A stretch of DNA of 64,000 bases from Acidobacteriaceae bacterium (lineage in GTDB: Bacteria; Acidobacteriota; Terriglobia; Bryobacterales; Bryobacteraceae). Numbering within the stretch: the stretch's first letter is position 1; the number at the start of each line of letters is the position of its first letter. The notes beneath the pieces are model-generated. The model was not told the DNA's origin and did no database searches. It saw nothing but the letters and a program-made list of their open reading frames with translations. Position numbers and translations under genes: made by a program. This document shows positions 17,515 through 25,808 of this stretch, piece after piece. Location: contig JADCJL010000097.1 in the NCBI GenBank assembly GCA_020247055.1, positions 25,050 to 89,049 of the forward strand, in the 5' to 3' direction.

Positions 17515-17898
17515 GTGAAGCACCCGGAAACCATCCACGTCCCCGCCCTGCCCCCCGGCAACCACACCTACCACCAGGCCACCCGCCTCGGCGACCTCCT
17601 GTTCGTCTCCGGCCAGCTCGGCATCGATCCCGCCTCCGGCGAACTCGTCCCCGGCGGCCAGGTCGCCGAATACCGCCAGGCCCTCGCCAACATCAAAACC
17701 ATTCTCGAAGCCGCCGGCAGCAGCCTCGCCCAGGTCGCCAAAACCACGGTGTATATGACCAACGTCGACGAACTCGCCGAACTCAACGCCCTCTACGCCG
17801 AATACTTCCCCCACGCCCCCGCCAAAACCGGCGTCGAAGTCCGCCGCCTCTCCTCCCGCGCCCACATCGAAATCGAAGTCATCGCCTCCGCCGTCTAA
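17515..17898 (+). CDS. RidA/YjgF family protein with Lys at the catalytic Arg position
   Basis: 127 residues starting at GTG 17515, with the usual RidA length and blocks: LLFVSGQLGIDP, QALANIKTILEAAG, VAKTTVYMTNVDELAELNALY and IEIEVIA. RidA enzymes hydrolyse reactive enamine/imine intermediates. In the canonical protein a conserved Arg (R105 of E. coli RidA, in the motif FPARS) binds the substrate carboxylate. The aligned segment here is APAKTGVEV, with Lys instead, so activity may be altered or lost. It is cytosolic. The stop is shared with the start of the cysteine-cluster gene (TAATG). Confidence 0.87.
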   Translation: MKHPETIHVPALPPGNHTYHQATRLGDLLFVSGQLGIDPASGELVPGGQVAEYRQALANIKTILEAAGSSLAQVAKTTVYMTNVDELAELNALYAEYFPHAPAKTGVEVRRLSSRAHIEIEVIASAV

Positions 17899-18515
17899 TG
17901 CCCTTCCACCCCGCCACCGACCTGGTGATTCTCGCTACCGTCGACGCCGCCGTCGCCCAGTCCCACGCCCAGGCCGGCAAATGGATCGCCTGCCGCCCCG
18001 GCTGCAGCGAATGCTGCTCGGTCCTGTTCCCCATCACGCTCCAGGACGCCGCCCGCCTCCACCGCGGCCGCCTCGCCGCCCCGCCCGCCGTCCGCGCCGA
18101 TATCGAGGAGCGCGCCCGCCAGCTCTGGCAGCGCATCGAACCCGACTTCCCCGGCGCCGCCGCCTCCGGCCTCTTCCGCGCCAACGACGAATGGCAGGAG
18201 TGGTTCCTCACCCGCCACAAAGGCCACCCCTGCCCCGTCGTCGACCCCGCCACCGGCGCCTGCCGCCTCTACGAACACCGTCCCGTCGCCTGCCGCCTCT
18301 ACGGTCATCTCATCCAAATCGGCGACGAACCCCAAACCATCTGCCACTACTGCTTCCGCGGCGCCACCCCGGCCCAAATCGACGCCGCCCGCGTCCACGT
18401 CCCCCTCGCGGCCGTCAACCAGGCCCCCCTCGACCCCGGCGAAACCCTCATCACCCGCGTCCTCGCTACTGCGGAATGGCCGCCATCCAATACCCCGGAC
18501 GCGTCCGCACCTTAA
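17898..18515 (+). CDS. YkgJ-type cysteine-cluster protein
   Basis: 205 residues with cysteine groups typical of the YkgJ/FliB zinc- or iron-binding family: C32-x3-C36-x2-C39-C40 (CRPGCSECC), then HPCPVVD, GACRLYEHRPVACRLYG and ICHYCF. The family usually has CxxxCxxC near the N-terminus and RP-x-xC later, both seen here. The biochemical role of most members is unknown. It begins on the last base of the RidA gene, so the two are probably co-translated. Its final 50 bases overlap the convergent VWFA gene. Confidence 0.8.
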   Translation: MPFHPATDLVILATVDAAVAQSHAQAGKWIACRPGCSECCSVLFPITLQDAARLHRGRLAAPPAVRADIEERARQLWQRIEPDFPGAAASGLFRANDEWQEWFLTRHKGHPCPVVDPATGACRLYEHRPVACRLYGHLIQIGDEPQTICHYCFRGATPAQIDAARVHVPLAAVNQAPLDPGETLITRVLATAEWPPSNTPDASAP

Positions 18516-19557
18516 GCCCCGTCCGCAGCACATCCACCGTAATCGGGTGAAATCCACCCTCTTCCGTATTGTTCGGCGAGTAGCTGATCAGATACTGGCT
18601 GTGCAGCTCCTGCCCGATATCGGCAATCACCCGCTCCAGGTCCTTGTAGGTCAGGAAGGAACGCTCCGTCCCACCGGTGAACTTCGTGAACACCTCCAGC
18701 TGGTTGTCCACGAAAATGCTCTTCACCTGCCGCAGAATCTCCACCGCCAGCGGCACCACGTTGCCGTTATAGATCCCCGTCTGCTGGCTGATCGTCTCCG
18801 GCGTCGCCAGCGCCCCGGCCGGCAGGTGCCGCGCCCCCACCGGCAGCGGATCCGGCCGCGGCGGCTGCGCCTTGGTCAGCAGCGAAGTCACCAGGCGATT
18901 GATGTTCACCGAGTAAACGGCAATGTTGCCAAACTGCAGATCGAGCAGCGCCTGCCGCGTCTTGGCCTCGCTGCCCTTGTCCCGCGTCTCGGCAATCAGC
19001 AGAACCACCTTCCGGTGATCCGCCGGCCGGTTCCGCAGCATCCGCGCCGCCATCACCACCGCATCGTTCATCGCCGAAGTCGTCGACCCGGCGTTGATCT
19101 TCGCCAGGGCTTTCTTGAACAGCGCCCCGTCGTTCGTAAAATCCTGCATCGTGCGAACCCGGTGGTCGAAAGCGAGGATAGCCGCCTGCCCCTTCTCGCC
19201 CAGCACCAGGTTCTCGAGCAGCGGGCCAATCTGCTTGATCTTATCGAGCACCGGCTCCACGGTGTTGTTCGCCTGAATGCAGACGACGATTTCCAGCGGC
19301 TGAAACGCCAGGTCCACCCGCAGCTTCTGCTCCTTGCCCCGGTCCACCAGCCGGAACTCGTGCGGCTGAATGTCGCTCACGTACCGCCCGTCCTCGTCGG
19401 TCACCGTGGTCGGCGCCACCACGAAGCGCACGAACGTGCGGATGGTGGCCAACCCCTCCTGCTCTTCCGGGGTGAGGGCCGGCGCCGGGGGCTTCTCCTG
19501 CCCAAGCAAAGGCGCGCCCAAGGCGAGCGAAGTGAAGGTGCGGCGGGTCAGGCTCAT
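18466..19557 (-). CDS. VWFA-related secreted protein (acidobacterial type)
   Basis: 363 residues. The N-terminus MSLTRRTFTSLALGAPLLG has a twin-arginine-like signal. An N-terminal domain (about 40-95: VVAPTTVTDEDGRYVSDI, FRLVDRGKEQ) precedes a von Willebrand A fold (about 98-300), with AAILAFDHRVR and RKVVLLIAETRDKG as core strands, and ends in YLISYSPNN. This layout is the VWFA-related family abundant in Acidobacteria. The metal-site DxSxS motif expected after the first strand is replaced (IVVCIQANNTVE), so metal-dependent adhesion is doubtful. The exact role is unknown. It is the last gene of a minus-strand group below moeA and moaC. Confidence 0.8.
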   Translation of the reverse strand: MSLTRRTFTSLALGAPLLGQEKPPAPALTPEEQEGLATIRTFVRFVVAPTTVTDEDGRYVSDIQPHEFRLVDRGKEQKLRVDLAFQPLEIVVCIQANNTVEPVLDKIKQIGPLLENLVLGEKGQAAILAFDHRVRTMQDFTNDGALFKKALAKINAGSTTSAMNDAVVMAARMLRNRPADHRKVVLLIAETRDKGSEAKTRQALLDLQFGNIAVYSVNINRLVTSLLTKAQPPRPDPLPVGARHLPAGALATPETISQQTGIYNGNVVPLAVEILRQVKSIFVDNQLEVFTKFTGGTERSFLTYKDLERVIADIGQELHSQYLISYSPNNTEEGGFHPITVDVLRTGLKVRTRPGYWMAAIPQ

Positions 19558-19570
19558 ATCTACTCTGATG

Positions 19571-20053
19571 TTACCGCTTTGCTTTAGGTTTCACCCGGCG
19601 CCACACCCCGGACTTTCCCCCGGTCTTCTCGACGAGGTAAACGTCCTGAATCTCGATCCCCTTATCGAGCGCCTTTGTCATGTCATAGACGGTCAGGGCC
19701 GCCACGCTCGCCGCGGTGAGCGCCTCCATCTCGACGCCCGTCTGCCCGGCGGTTACGGTCAGCGTCGCAATCTCGATCCCGGTCGCCCGCGGCGTCAGTT
19801 CCACCTCGACGTGCGTCAAAGCCAGCGGATGGCACATCGGGATCAGCTCCCCGGTCTTTTTGGCCGCCAGAATCCCCGCCACCCGCGCCACCTCGAGCGG
19901 ATCGCCCTTCGGGTTGTTCTGCAACTCGGCCAGCACGGCCCGGCTCATCTTCACAAACGCGTGCGCCCGCGCCGACCGCTGCGTCACCGCCTTCCCCGTC
20001 ACATCCACCATCCGCGCCTGCCCGGCCGCGTCATAATGCGAAAGCTTACTCAT
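19571..20053 (-). CDS. moaC: Cyclic pyranopterin monophosphate synthase MoaC
   Basis: 160 residues, the usual MoaC size. Signature segments are present: MVDVTGKAVTQRSARAHAFV, AAKKTGELIPMCHPLALTHV and MEALTAASVAALTVYDMTKAL, the latter two carrying the catalytic Lys, His and Asp. It converts the MoaA product to cyclic pyranopterin monophosphate in molybdenum cofactor synthesis, in the cytosol. Its ATG overlaps the moeA stop (ATGA), so the two genes are translationally coupled. No moaA, moaD/E or mogA is seen in this window. Confidence 0.96.
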   Translation of the reverse strand: MSKLSHYDAAGQARMVDVTGKAVTQRSARAHAFVKMSRAVLAELQNNPKGDPLEVARVAGILAAKKTGELIPMCHPLALTHVEVELTPRATGIEIATLTVTAGQTGVEMEALTAASVAALTVYDMTKALDKGIEIQDVYLVEKTGGKSGVWRRVKPKAKR

Positions 20054-21231
20054 AATATTGGCAAAACCTCAATCTCCTCCCCCGGCAAATACACATCCCG
20101 CTCCGGATCCGTCACCACAAACACATCCGCCCGCGCCAGCGCCGGCACGTCCCCCGACCCCGAATACCGCACCGGAAACACCCCCGTCCCCCGCATCTCC
20201 GCCGGCAAAAACCGCGTCAACCCCGGCTTCAGCCGCAGCTCCCCCTGCAGCGTCCCCATCCATCGCACCCCCTCCCCCGTCGTCTCGCCCCCCAATCGCG
20301 CCACCGCCACCCGCGCCACCGCCGCAAACGTCACCATCGTCGACGCCGGATTCCCCGGCAACCCAAAGAAATACCGCCCCCGCGCCCGCCCGAACACCAG
20401 CGGCTGCCCCGGCTGCATCCGCACCCGCGTAAAGAAAAACTCCGCCCCGTACTCCGCCAGCACCGTCTCCACCAAGTCGTATTTCCCCGCCGACACCCCG
20501 CCCGAAAGCAGCAGCAGGTCATGCTCCAATCCCTCGGCGATCAACCGCCGCGTATCCGCCAAATTGTCCTTCGCCACCGGTAGCACCGTCGGAATCCCGC
20601 CCGCCTGCAGCACCTGCGCCGCCACCGAATACGAGTTCGAGTTCCGCACCTGCTCCGCCGCCGGCACCGCCTCTACCCCCACCACCTCATCCCCCGTCGC
20701 CAGAATCGCCACCCGCGGCCGCCGGTAAACAAGCACCTCCGCCTGCCCCACCGTCGCCAGCATCGCAATGTGGTTGCTCCGCAGCCGTACCCCGGCCTCC
20801 ACCACCACCTGCCCCGCCTGCGCATCACATCCCGCCGGCGTCCAGTGGTCCCCGCTCATCTGCCGCCGCTCCGTTGTCATCACCCCATCGGCCAGCGTCG
20901 CGTGCTCCACCATCACCACGCAGTCCGCCCCCGCCGGCATCGGCGCGCCCGTCATGATCTCCACGCACTCGCCCGGCCCCAACTCCCCCGCAAAACTCCC
21001 CCCCGCCCGCACCTCCCCCACCACCCGGAACGATCCCGGCAGCTCCGCCGCCCGCACCGCATACCCATCCCGGATGCTCCGCGCCACCGGCGGATACGCC
21101 CGGTCCGCGCTCACCGGCGCCGCCAGCACCCGCCCCGCCGCCTCCAGCAGCGGAACCCGCTCGGCCTCCCCCATCGCCTGCACGCGAGACCGCACCGCCT
21201 CCACCGCGTCTGAATAAATCAATGCTTCCAC
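20050..21231 (-). CDS. moeA: Molybdopterin molybdenumtransferase MoeA
   Basis: 393 residues starting at GTG 21231. MoeA domains run in order: N-terminal domain with ARSIRDGYAVRA, the GECVEIMTGAPMPAGADCVVM segment, the MogA-like domain with ILATGDEVV, QVRNSNSY, LLSGGVSAGKYD and PGQPLVFG, and the C-terminal beta domain. It inserts molybdate into adenylated molybdopterin. The start overlaps the divergent amidase start by 10 bases, so promoters for each gene must lie inside the other's coding sequence, or one of the two starts is mis-assigned. It is coupled to moaC downstream. Confidence 0.94.
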   Translation of the reverse strand: MEALIYSDAVEAVRSRVQAMGEAERVPLLEAAGRVLAAPVSADRAYPPVARSIRDGYAVRAAELPGSFRVVGEVRAGGSFAGELGPGECVEIMTGAPMPAGADCVVMVEHATLADGVMTTERRQMSGDHWTPAGCDAQAGQVVVEAGVRLRSNHIAMLATVGQAEVLVYRRPRVAILATGDEVVGVEAVPAAEQVRNSNSYSVAAQVLQAGGIPTVLPVAKDNLADTRRLIAEGLEHDLLLLSGGVSAGKYDLVETVLAEYGAEFFFTRVRMQPGQPLVFGRARGRYFFGLPGNPASTMVTFAAVARVAVARLGGETTGEGVRWMGTLQGELRLKPGLTRFLPAEMRGTGVFPVRYSGSGDVPALARADVFVVTDPERDVYLPGEEIEVLPIL

Positions 21232-22556
21232 TCTTTGAGTCTAATGGAGAAGTGCACCAGCTCCCGCTCCACCACCAGCTCGCCGGCATCCGCGAAAAAC
21301 AGTGGAGCCCCCGCGAGCTCTGGCAGGCCCATCGCCAGGAACCCGACCTCTGCAACGCCTTCGTCTCCCGCTTCGACGACTTCGTCGAACCCCCGCCCGG
21401 CCCCCTCCACGGTGCGATGCTCACCGTCAAAGACTCCCTCCACCTCGCCGGCCTCCCCACCTCCTGCGGCTCCCGCTACCCCCTCGCCCCCCGCCCCGCC
21501 CGCGACGCCGCCGCCGTCGCCAAACTCAAAGCCGCCGGCGCCACCATCCTCGGCAAAACCAACTGCCCCGAATTCCTCGCCAACTACGAAACCGATAACG
21601 CCCTCACCGGCTTCACCGCCAACCCCTGGGACCGCTCCCGCTCCGCCGGCGGCTCCTCGGGCGGCGAAGCCGCCGCCATCGCCTCCGGACTCAGCGCCGG
21701 CGGACTCGGCAGCGACGGCGGCGGCTCCATCCGCCTCCCCGCCCACTTCTGCGGCATCGCCGGCCTCAAACCCACCCCCGGCCGCGTCTCCGCCGTCGGC
21801 CACGTCCCGGAAATCGCCCACCCCGGCGGCCTCCTCGGCGTCGTCGGCCCCATGGCCCGCTGCGTCGCCGACCTCCGCCTCCTGTTCGACGTCCTCGCCG
21901 GCTACGACCCCGCCGACCCCTTCTCCGTCCCCTTCACCCCCCGGCCCTTCAGCCTCCGCGGCCTCCGCATCGGCGTCGTCGAGTCCTTCCCCATGTCCCC
22001 GGAAACCGCCGCGGCCCTCCGCCTCGCTGCCGATCTCCTCGGCGGAACTGAAATATTTAGTTTCAGTGGCTTCGTTTCGTCAAGTGCCTGCTGGCACTTC
22101 TTTTTCAATGTCTTAACCGACCCCTTCAAACGCGAAATCATCGCCACCAACCCCGACCTCGCCCACTGGACCGGCCGCGAACTCCTCATCGAGCCCCCCG
22201 CCCAACCCTCCGGCGTCGAAGTCGTCAAACAGCTCGCCCTCCGCGACAAACTCCGCGCCGCCCTCCTCCGCCAAATGGAAGACGTCCCCGTCCTTCTCGC
22301 CCCCGCCTGCGCCGTCACCGCCTTCCGCCCCCGCGAACGAAACTGGAACGGCATCACCCTCGCCGACGCCATGTCCTGCCTCACACCGTTTAACCTATTG
22401 GGGATGCCCGCCCTCACCGTCCCCTTTGCCCTATCAAGCGAAGGACTCCCCCTCGGCGTCCAACTCATCGGCCGGCCCTACACCGAAGAACTCCTCCTCG
22501 CCGTCGGCGAGCAACTCGAAGAACTCCGTGGATTAGACCTATGCGAACTCTCTTAA
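21222..22556 (+). CDS. Amidase (amidase-signature family)
   Basis: 444 residues. The Ser-cisSer-Lys triad is visible: K70 in LTVKDSLH, S145 in SAGGSSGGE and S169 in GGGSIRLP, with GLKPTPGRVS following. It hydrolyses a carboxylic amide; the family includes GatA, FAAH-like and nitrilase-associated amidases, and the substrate is not readable. Full GatA function is unlikely given the lone context. At 22048-22107 the coding sequence changes to AT-rich, rare-codon DNA with two hairpins (see separate entry), and the reading frame stays open. It is the first gene of a coupled operon with two M16 peptidases and MsrB. The start overlaps divergent moeA. Confidence 0.9.
   Translation: MLPLFESNGEVHQLPLHHQLAGIREKQWSPRELWQAHRQEPDLCNAFVSRFDDFVEPPPGPLHGAMLTVKDSLHLAGLPTSCGSRYPLAPRPARDAAAVAKLKAAGATILGKTNCPEFLANYETDNALTGFTANPWDRSRSAGGSSGGEAAAIASGLSAGGLGSDGGGSIRLPAHFCGIAGLKPTPGRVSAVGHVPEIAHPGGLLGVVGPMARCVADLRLLFDVLAGYDPADPFSVPFTPRPFSLRGLRIGVVESFPMSPETAAALRLAADLLGGTEIFSFSGFVSSSACWHFFFNVLTDPFKREIIATNPDLAHWTGRELLIEPPAQPSGVEVVKQLALRDKLRAALLRQMEDVPVLLAPACAVTAFRPRERNWNGITLADAMSCLTPFNLLGMPALTVPFALSSEGLPLGVQLIGRPYTEELLLAVGEQLEELRGLDLCELS
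22048..22107 (+). repeat. AT-rich double-hairpin island inside the amidase gene
   Basis: A perfect 7-bp stem (ACTGAAA 22048-22054 with TTTCAGT 22062-22068) is followed by a second perfect 7-bp stem (AAGTGCC 22083-22089, loop TGCT, GGCACTT 22094-22100) and then CTTTTTC, which looks like an intrinsic terminator on the + strand. Between them, TGGCTTCGTTTCG at 22068-22080 resembles the TGGCTTCGTTCGT word of the array at 63130-63685. Codons here (ATA, AGT, TCA, TTA) are unlike those of the flanks. Confidence 0.6.
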
Positions 22557-23869
22557 CTCTCCTCCTCGCCGCCGGCGCCTACGCCGCGCCCCCCTCGAAA
22601 ATCTTCCCCTACGGCTACGACCTCTACGACCTCCCGAACGGTCTCCGCCTCCTCACTATCCCCACCGACTTCCCTAACATCGTCTCCCTCTACACCGTCG
22701 TCAGCGTCGGCTCCCGCCACGAAGTCGAACCCGGCAAATCCGGCTTCGCCCACTTCTTTGAACACTGCATGTTCCGCGGCACCAAACGCTTCCCACCCCA
22801 AAAATGGGAGACCGTCATGAAAGCCGCCGGCGCCGCCACCAACGCCTACACGAGCGACGACCTCACCGTCTACCACGCCACCTTCGACAAGTCCGGCCTC
22901 GAATCCATCCTCGACCTCGAAGCCGACCGCTTCCAGAACCTCGAATACTCGGAAAGCGCCTTCCGCACCGAAGCCCTCGCCGTCAATGGCGAGTACAACA
23001 AAAACAGCTCCGAACCCGCCGAACAGCTCATGGAAAAGCTGCGCGCCACCGCCTTCGACCGCCACACCTACCGCCACACCACCATGGGCTTCCTCGCCGA
23101 CATCAAGGACATGCCCAACCAGTTCGCCTACTCCAAACAGTTCTTCGACCGCTTCTACCGCCCCGAAAACGTCACCCTCATCCTCGCCGGCGACCTCGAC
23201 CCCAAACAGGTCCGCGCCATGGTCGAAAAGTATTGGGGCCCGTGGAAGAAAGGCGCCGTCGCCCCCCAAATCCCCGTCGAACCGCCCCAAACCGCCGAAC
23301 GCAAGGCCCACGTCCCCTGGCCTACCCCCACCCTGCCCTGGATGGCGATCGGCTACAAGGTCCCCGCGTTTGCTCAAAACATGCGCGACGCCGCCGCCCT
23401 CGACCTCATCTCCTCCCTCGCCCTCGGCCGCAACTCCCCGCTCTACAAAAAACTCCTCCTCGAAGACCAGACCAACGACATCCTCCAGGGCGGCTACGAA
23501 AACCACGCCGACCCCTACCTCTTCCTCGTCTACGCCCGCGTCAAAAAAGAGGCCGACCTCCCCGCCGTCCAGGACGCCATCATCTCCACCCTCAACGGCT
23601 TCAAAGATAACCTCGTCGACGCCCAACGCCTCGAAGCCGTCAAAAGCAACCTCCGCTACAGCTTCGCCCTCGGCCTCGATAACAGCGAAGCCATCGCCGC
23701 CAACCTCGCCGGCTTCATCGCCCTCACCCGCACCCCGGAAACCCTCAACCAGGTCTACGACCTCTACGCCTCGCTCACCCCGGAAGACCTCCGCGCCGTC
23801 GCCCGCAAATACTTCGTCGCCTCCGGGCGCACCATCGTCACCCTCACCCATCAGAAGGAGGCTAAATGA
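22541..23869 (+). CDS. M16 family zinc peptidase, catalytic subunit, secreted
   Basis: 442 residues with a signal peptide (MRTLLTLLLAAGAYAAP). The inverted zinc motif HxxEH is intact (H71-F-F-E74-H75), and the third ligand fits E151 at the family spacing. The usual NAYTSDDLTVYHATF and the second half-domain with GDLDPKQ follow. At about 440 residues it is a single two-domain half, which normally works as a heterodimer with a non-catalytic partner such as the adjacent gene. It is probably periplasmic and degrades peptides. It begins 16 bases before the amidase stop and ends in an ATGA overlap with its partner. Confidence 0.93.
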   Translation: MRTLLTLLLAAGAYAAPPSKIFPYGYDLYDLPNGLRLLTIPTDFPNIVSLYTVVSVGSRHEVEPGKSGFAHFFEHCMFRGTKRFPPQKWETVMKAAGAATNAYTSDDLTVYHATFDKSGLESILDLEADRFQNLEYSESAFRTEALAVNGEYNKNSSEPAEQLMEKLRATAFDRHTYRHTTMGFLADIKDMPNQFAYSKQFFDRFYRPENVTLILAGDLDPKQVRAMVEKYWGPWKKGAVAPQIPVEPPQTAERKAHVPWPTPTLPWMAIGYKVPAFAQNMRDAAALDLISSLALGRNSPLYKKLLLEDQTNDILQGGYENHADPYLFLVYARVKKEADLPAVQDAIISTLNGFKDNLVDAQRLEAVKSNLRYSFALGLDNSEAIAANLAGFIALTRTPETLNQVYDLYASLTPEDLRAVARKYFVASGRTIVTLTHQKEAK

Positions 23870-25320
23870 AATCCCTCATCTTACTGCTTGCCACCGCCGC
23901 CCTGCTCCCGGCCCTCGAACTCATCAGCCTCCCCGGCCAGTCCCCCATCATCAACTTCCGCTTCGTCTTCCGCTGCGGCTCCCTCAACGATCCCAAAGGC
24001 AAGGAAGGCGCCGCCGCCCTCACCGCCGCCCTGCTCGCCCGCGGCGGCTCCCGCGCCACGCCCTACAGCGGCATCATCGAAAAGTTCTACCCCATGGCCG
24101 CCAGCGTCGATGACCAGACCGACCAGGAGATGCTCACCATCTCGGGCGTCACCCACCTCGACAACCTCGAAGCCTACTACGCCACCCTCCGCGACATGCT
24201 CCTCGATCCCGGCTGGCGACCCGAAGACTTGAAACGCCTCCGCGACGACCAGCTCACCTCGCTCCGCGTCGCGCTCCGCCAGCAGAACGACGAAGAGCTC
24301 GGCAAAGAGGTGCTCTACAACCTCCTGCTCGGCACCGCCCATCCCAATGGCACCGTCTCCGCCCTCGAAAAGCTCACCCTCGCCGACCTCCAGGCCTTCT
24401 ACCGCCAGCACCTCACGCAAGCCAACCTCACCATCGCCCTCGCCGGCAACTACCCCGCCGGCTTCGCCGACCGCGTGAAGAAAGACTTCAGCCGCCTCCC
24501 CGCCGGCCGGCCCTCCGCCGTCAAGCGCCCCGCCCTCCGGCCCCTTACCCAAACCCGCGTCACCATCGTCAAAAAACAGACCCGCGCCGTCGCCTACTCC
24601 CTCGGCTTCCCCATCGCCGTCAACCGCGCCCATCCCGACTTCCCGGCCCTCCTCCTCGCCAACACCTGGTTCGGCCCCCACCGCTCAAGCAACGGCAACC
24701 TCTACCAGCGCATGCGCGAAATCCGCGGCCTCAACTACGGCGACTACAGCTACCTCGAATACTTCCCCCGCGGCATGTTCCAGTTCGAGCCCGACCCCAA
24801 CCTCGCCCGCCGCCAGCAGATCTTCCAGCTCTGGATCCGCCCCGTCGAGCCCCCCACCGCCCACTTCGCCCTCCGCCTCGCCCTCCACGAACTCGACCGC
24901 CTCGTCGAAAAAGGCCTCACCGAAAGTGACTTCGAAGAGACCCGCGCCTTCCTCGCCCGCAACGTCAACCTCCTGCTCAAAACCAAAGCCAACGAACTCG
25001 GCTACCGCATCGACAGCCGGTTCTACGGCATCGGCGAATACCCCGCCTACATCCGCTCCGCCATCGCCAAACTCACCGTCGACGACGTCAACCGCGCCAT
25101 CAAACGCCACCTCCGCAAAGACCGCCTCGAAATCGTCGCCGTCGCCGAAGACGCCGAAGCCCTGCAAAAGGCCCTCCTCAGCGACGCCCCCTCGCCCATG
25201 ACCTACAACAGCCCCAAGCTCGCCGACATCATCGAGGAAGACAAACTCGTCTCCACCCGCAAGCTCGGCCTCACCCCCGCTCAGGTCCGCATCGTCCCCG
25301 TCGACCGGTTCTTTGAGTGA
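23866..25320 (+). CDS. M16 family peptidase-like protein, non-catalytic partner
   Basis: 484 residues with a signal peptide (MKSLILLLATAALLPALE). It has the M16 fold: FRFVFRCGSLNDPKGKEGAA, the second-domain LTIALAGNYP and RMREIRGLNYGDYSY. The HxxEH site is missing: the aligned helix reads GAAALTAALLARGG. This matches the arrangement of PqqF-like and mitochondrial-processing-like M16 pairs, where the second subunit holds the substrate-binding Arg/Tyr (RGLNYGDYS) and the first holds zinc. The ATG overlaps the stop of the catalytic subunit and the stop overlaps the GTG of msrB, so the three should be made together. Confidence 0.9.
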   Translation: MKSLILLLATAALLPALELISLPGQSPIINFRFVFRCGSLNDPKGKEGAAALTAALLARGGSRATPYSGIIEKFYPMAASVDDQTDQEMLTISGVTHLDNLEAYYATLRDMLLDPGWRPEDLKRLRDDQLTSLRVALRQQNDEELGKEVLYNLLLGTAHPNGTVSALEKLTLADLQAFYRQHLTQANLTIALAGNYPAGFADRVKKDFSRLPAGRPSAVKRPALRPLTQTRVTIVKKQTRAVAYSLGFPIAVNRAHPDFPALLLANTWFGPHRSSNGNLYQRMREIRGLNYGDYSYLEYFPRGMFQFEPDPNLARRQQIFQLWIRPVEPPTAHFALRLALHELDRLVEKGLTESDFEETRAFLARNVNLLLKTKANELGYRIDSRFYGIGEYPAYIRSAIAKLTVDDVNRAIKRHLRKDRLEIVAVAEDAEALQKALLSDAPSPMTYNSPKLADIIEEDKLVSTRKLGLTPAQVRIVPVDRFFE

Positions 25321-25808
25321 AGCGCCGCCTCTGCCTGCTCGCGCCCCTCGCCGCCTGCGCCCGGCGCCCGGATCCCCTCCCGGCGCCGGAAACGGTCCGC
25401 CTCGCCGACCCGGCCCAGGGCATGATCACCGTCGAAAAGATCATCCGCACCAAAGCCGCATGGCGCCAGGCCCTCTCCCCCACCCGCTACTGGGTCATGC
25501 GCGAAGCCGGCACCGAACAGCCCTTCACCGGTGAGTACCACGACTACTCCGGCCCCGGCCTGTTCCGCTGCGCCGCCTGCGCCACCGCCCTCTTCTCGGG
25601 CGACCACAAGTTCCCATCCAGCTCCGGCTGGCCCAGCTTCTGGCAGCCGCTCGCCCCCCAGAATATCCTCAAACGCCCCGACGGCGATCGCACCGAAGTC
25701 CTCTGCATCCGCTGCGAAAGCCACCTCGGCCACGTCTTCGACGATGGCCCGCCGCCCACCGGCCTCCGCTACTGCATCAACTCCATCGCCCTCACGCTCA
25801 CCACGTAA
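25317..25808 (+). CDS. msrB: Peptide-methionine (R)-S-oxide reductase MsrB, putative lipoprotein
   Basis: 163 residues from GTG 25317. The N-terminus has a lipobox-like LAAC ending at Cys14, so it is probably a periplasmic lipoprotein. The MsrB core is complete: the zinc pairs C85/C88 (CAAC) and C130/C133 (CIRC), SSSGWPSFW, SHLGHVFDDG and the nucleophile C153 in RYCINS. It repairs methionine-R-sulfoxide in proteins. Coupling to a secreted M16 pair suggests protein quality control in the periplasm: repair or degrade. The last 11 bases overlap the convergent enolase-superfamily gene. Confidence 0.93.
   Translation: MKRRLCLLAPLAACARRPDPLPAPETVRLADPAQGMITVEKIIRTKAAWRQALSPTRYWVMREAGTEQPFTGEYHDYSGPGLFRCAACATALFSGDHKFPSSSGWPSFWQPLAPQNILKRPDGDRTEVLCIRCESHLGHVFDDGPPPTGLRYCINSIALTLTT

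Noticed and set aside
21245..22116. Second plus-strand frame in the amidase region
   Set aside because: Ser/Pro/Ala-rich shadow of the amidase; the catalytic Lys and Ser residues are in the frame starting at 21222.
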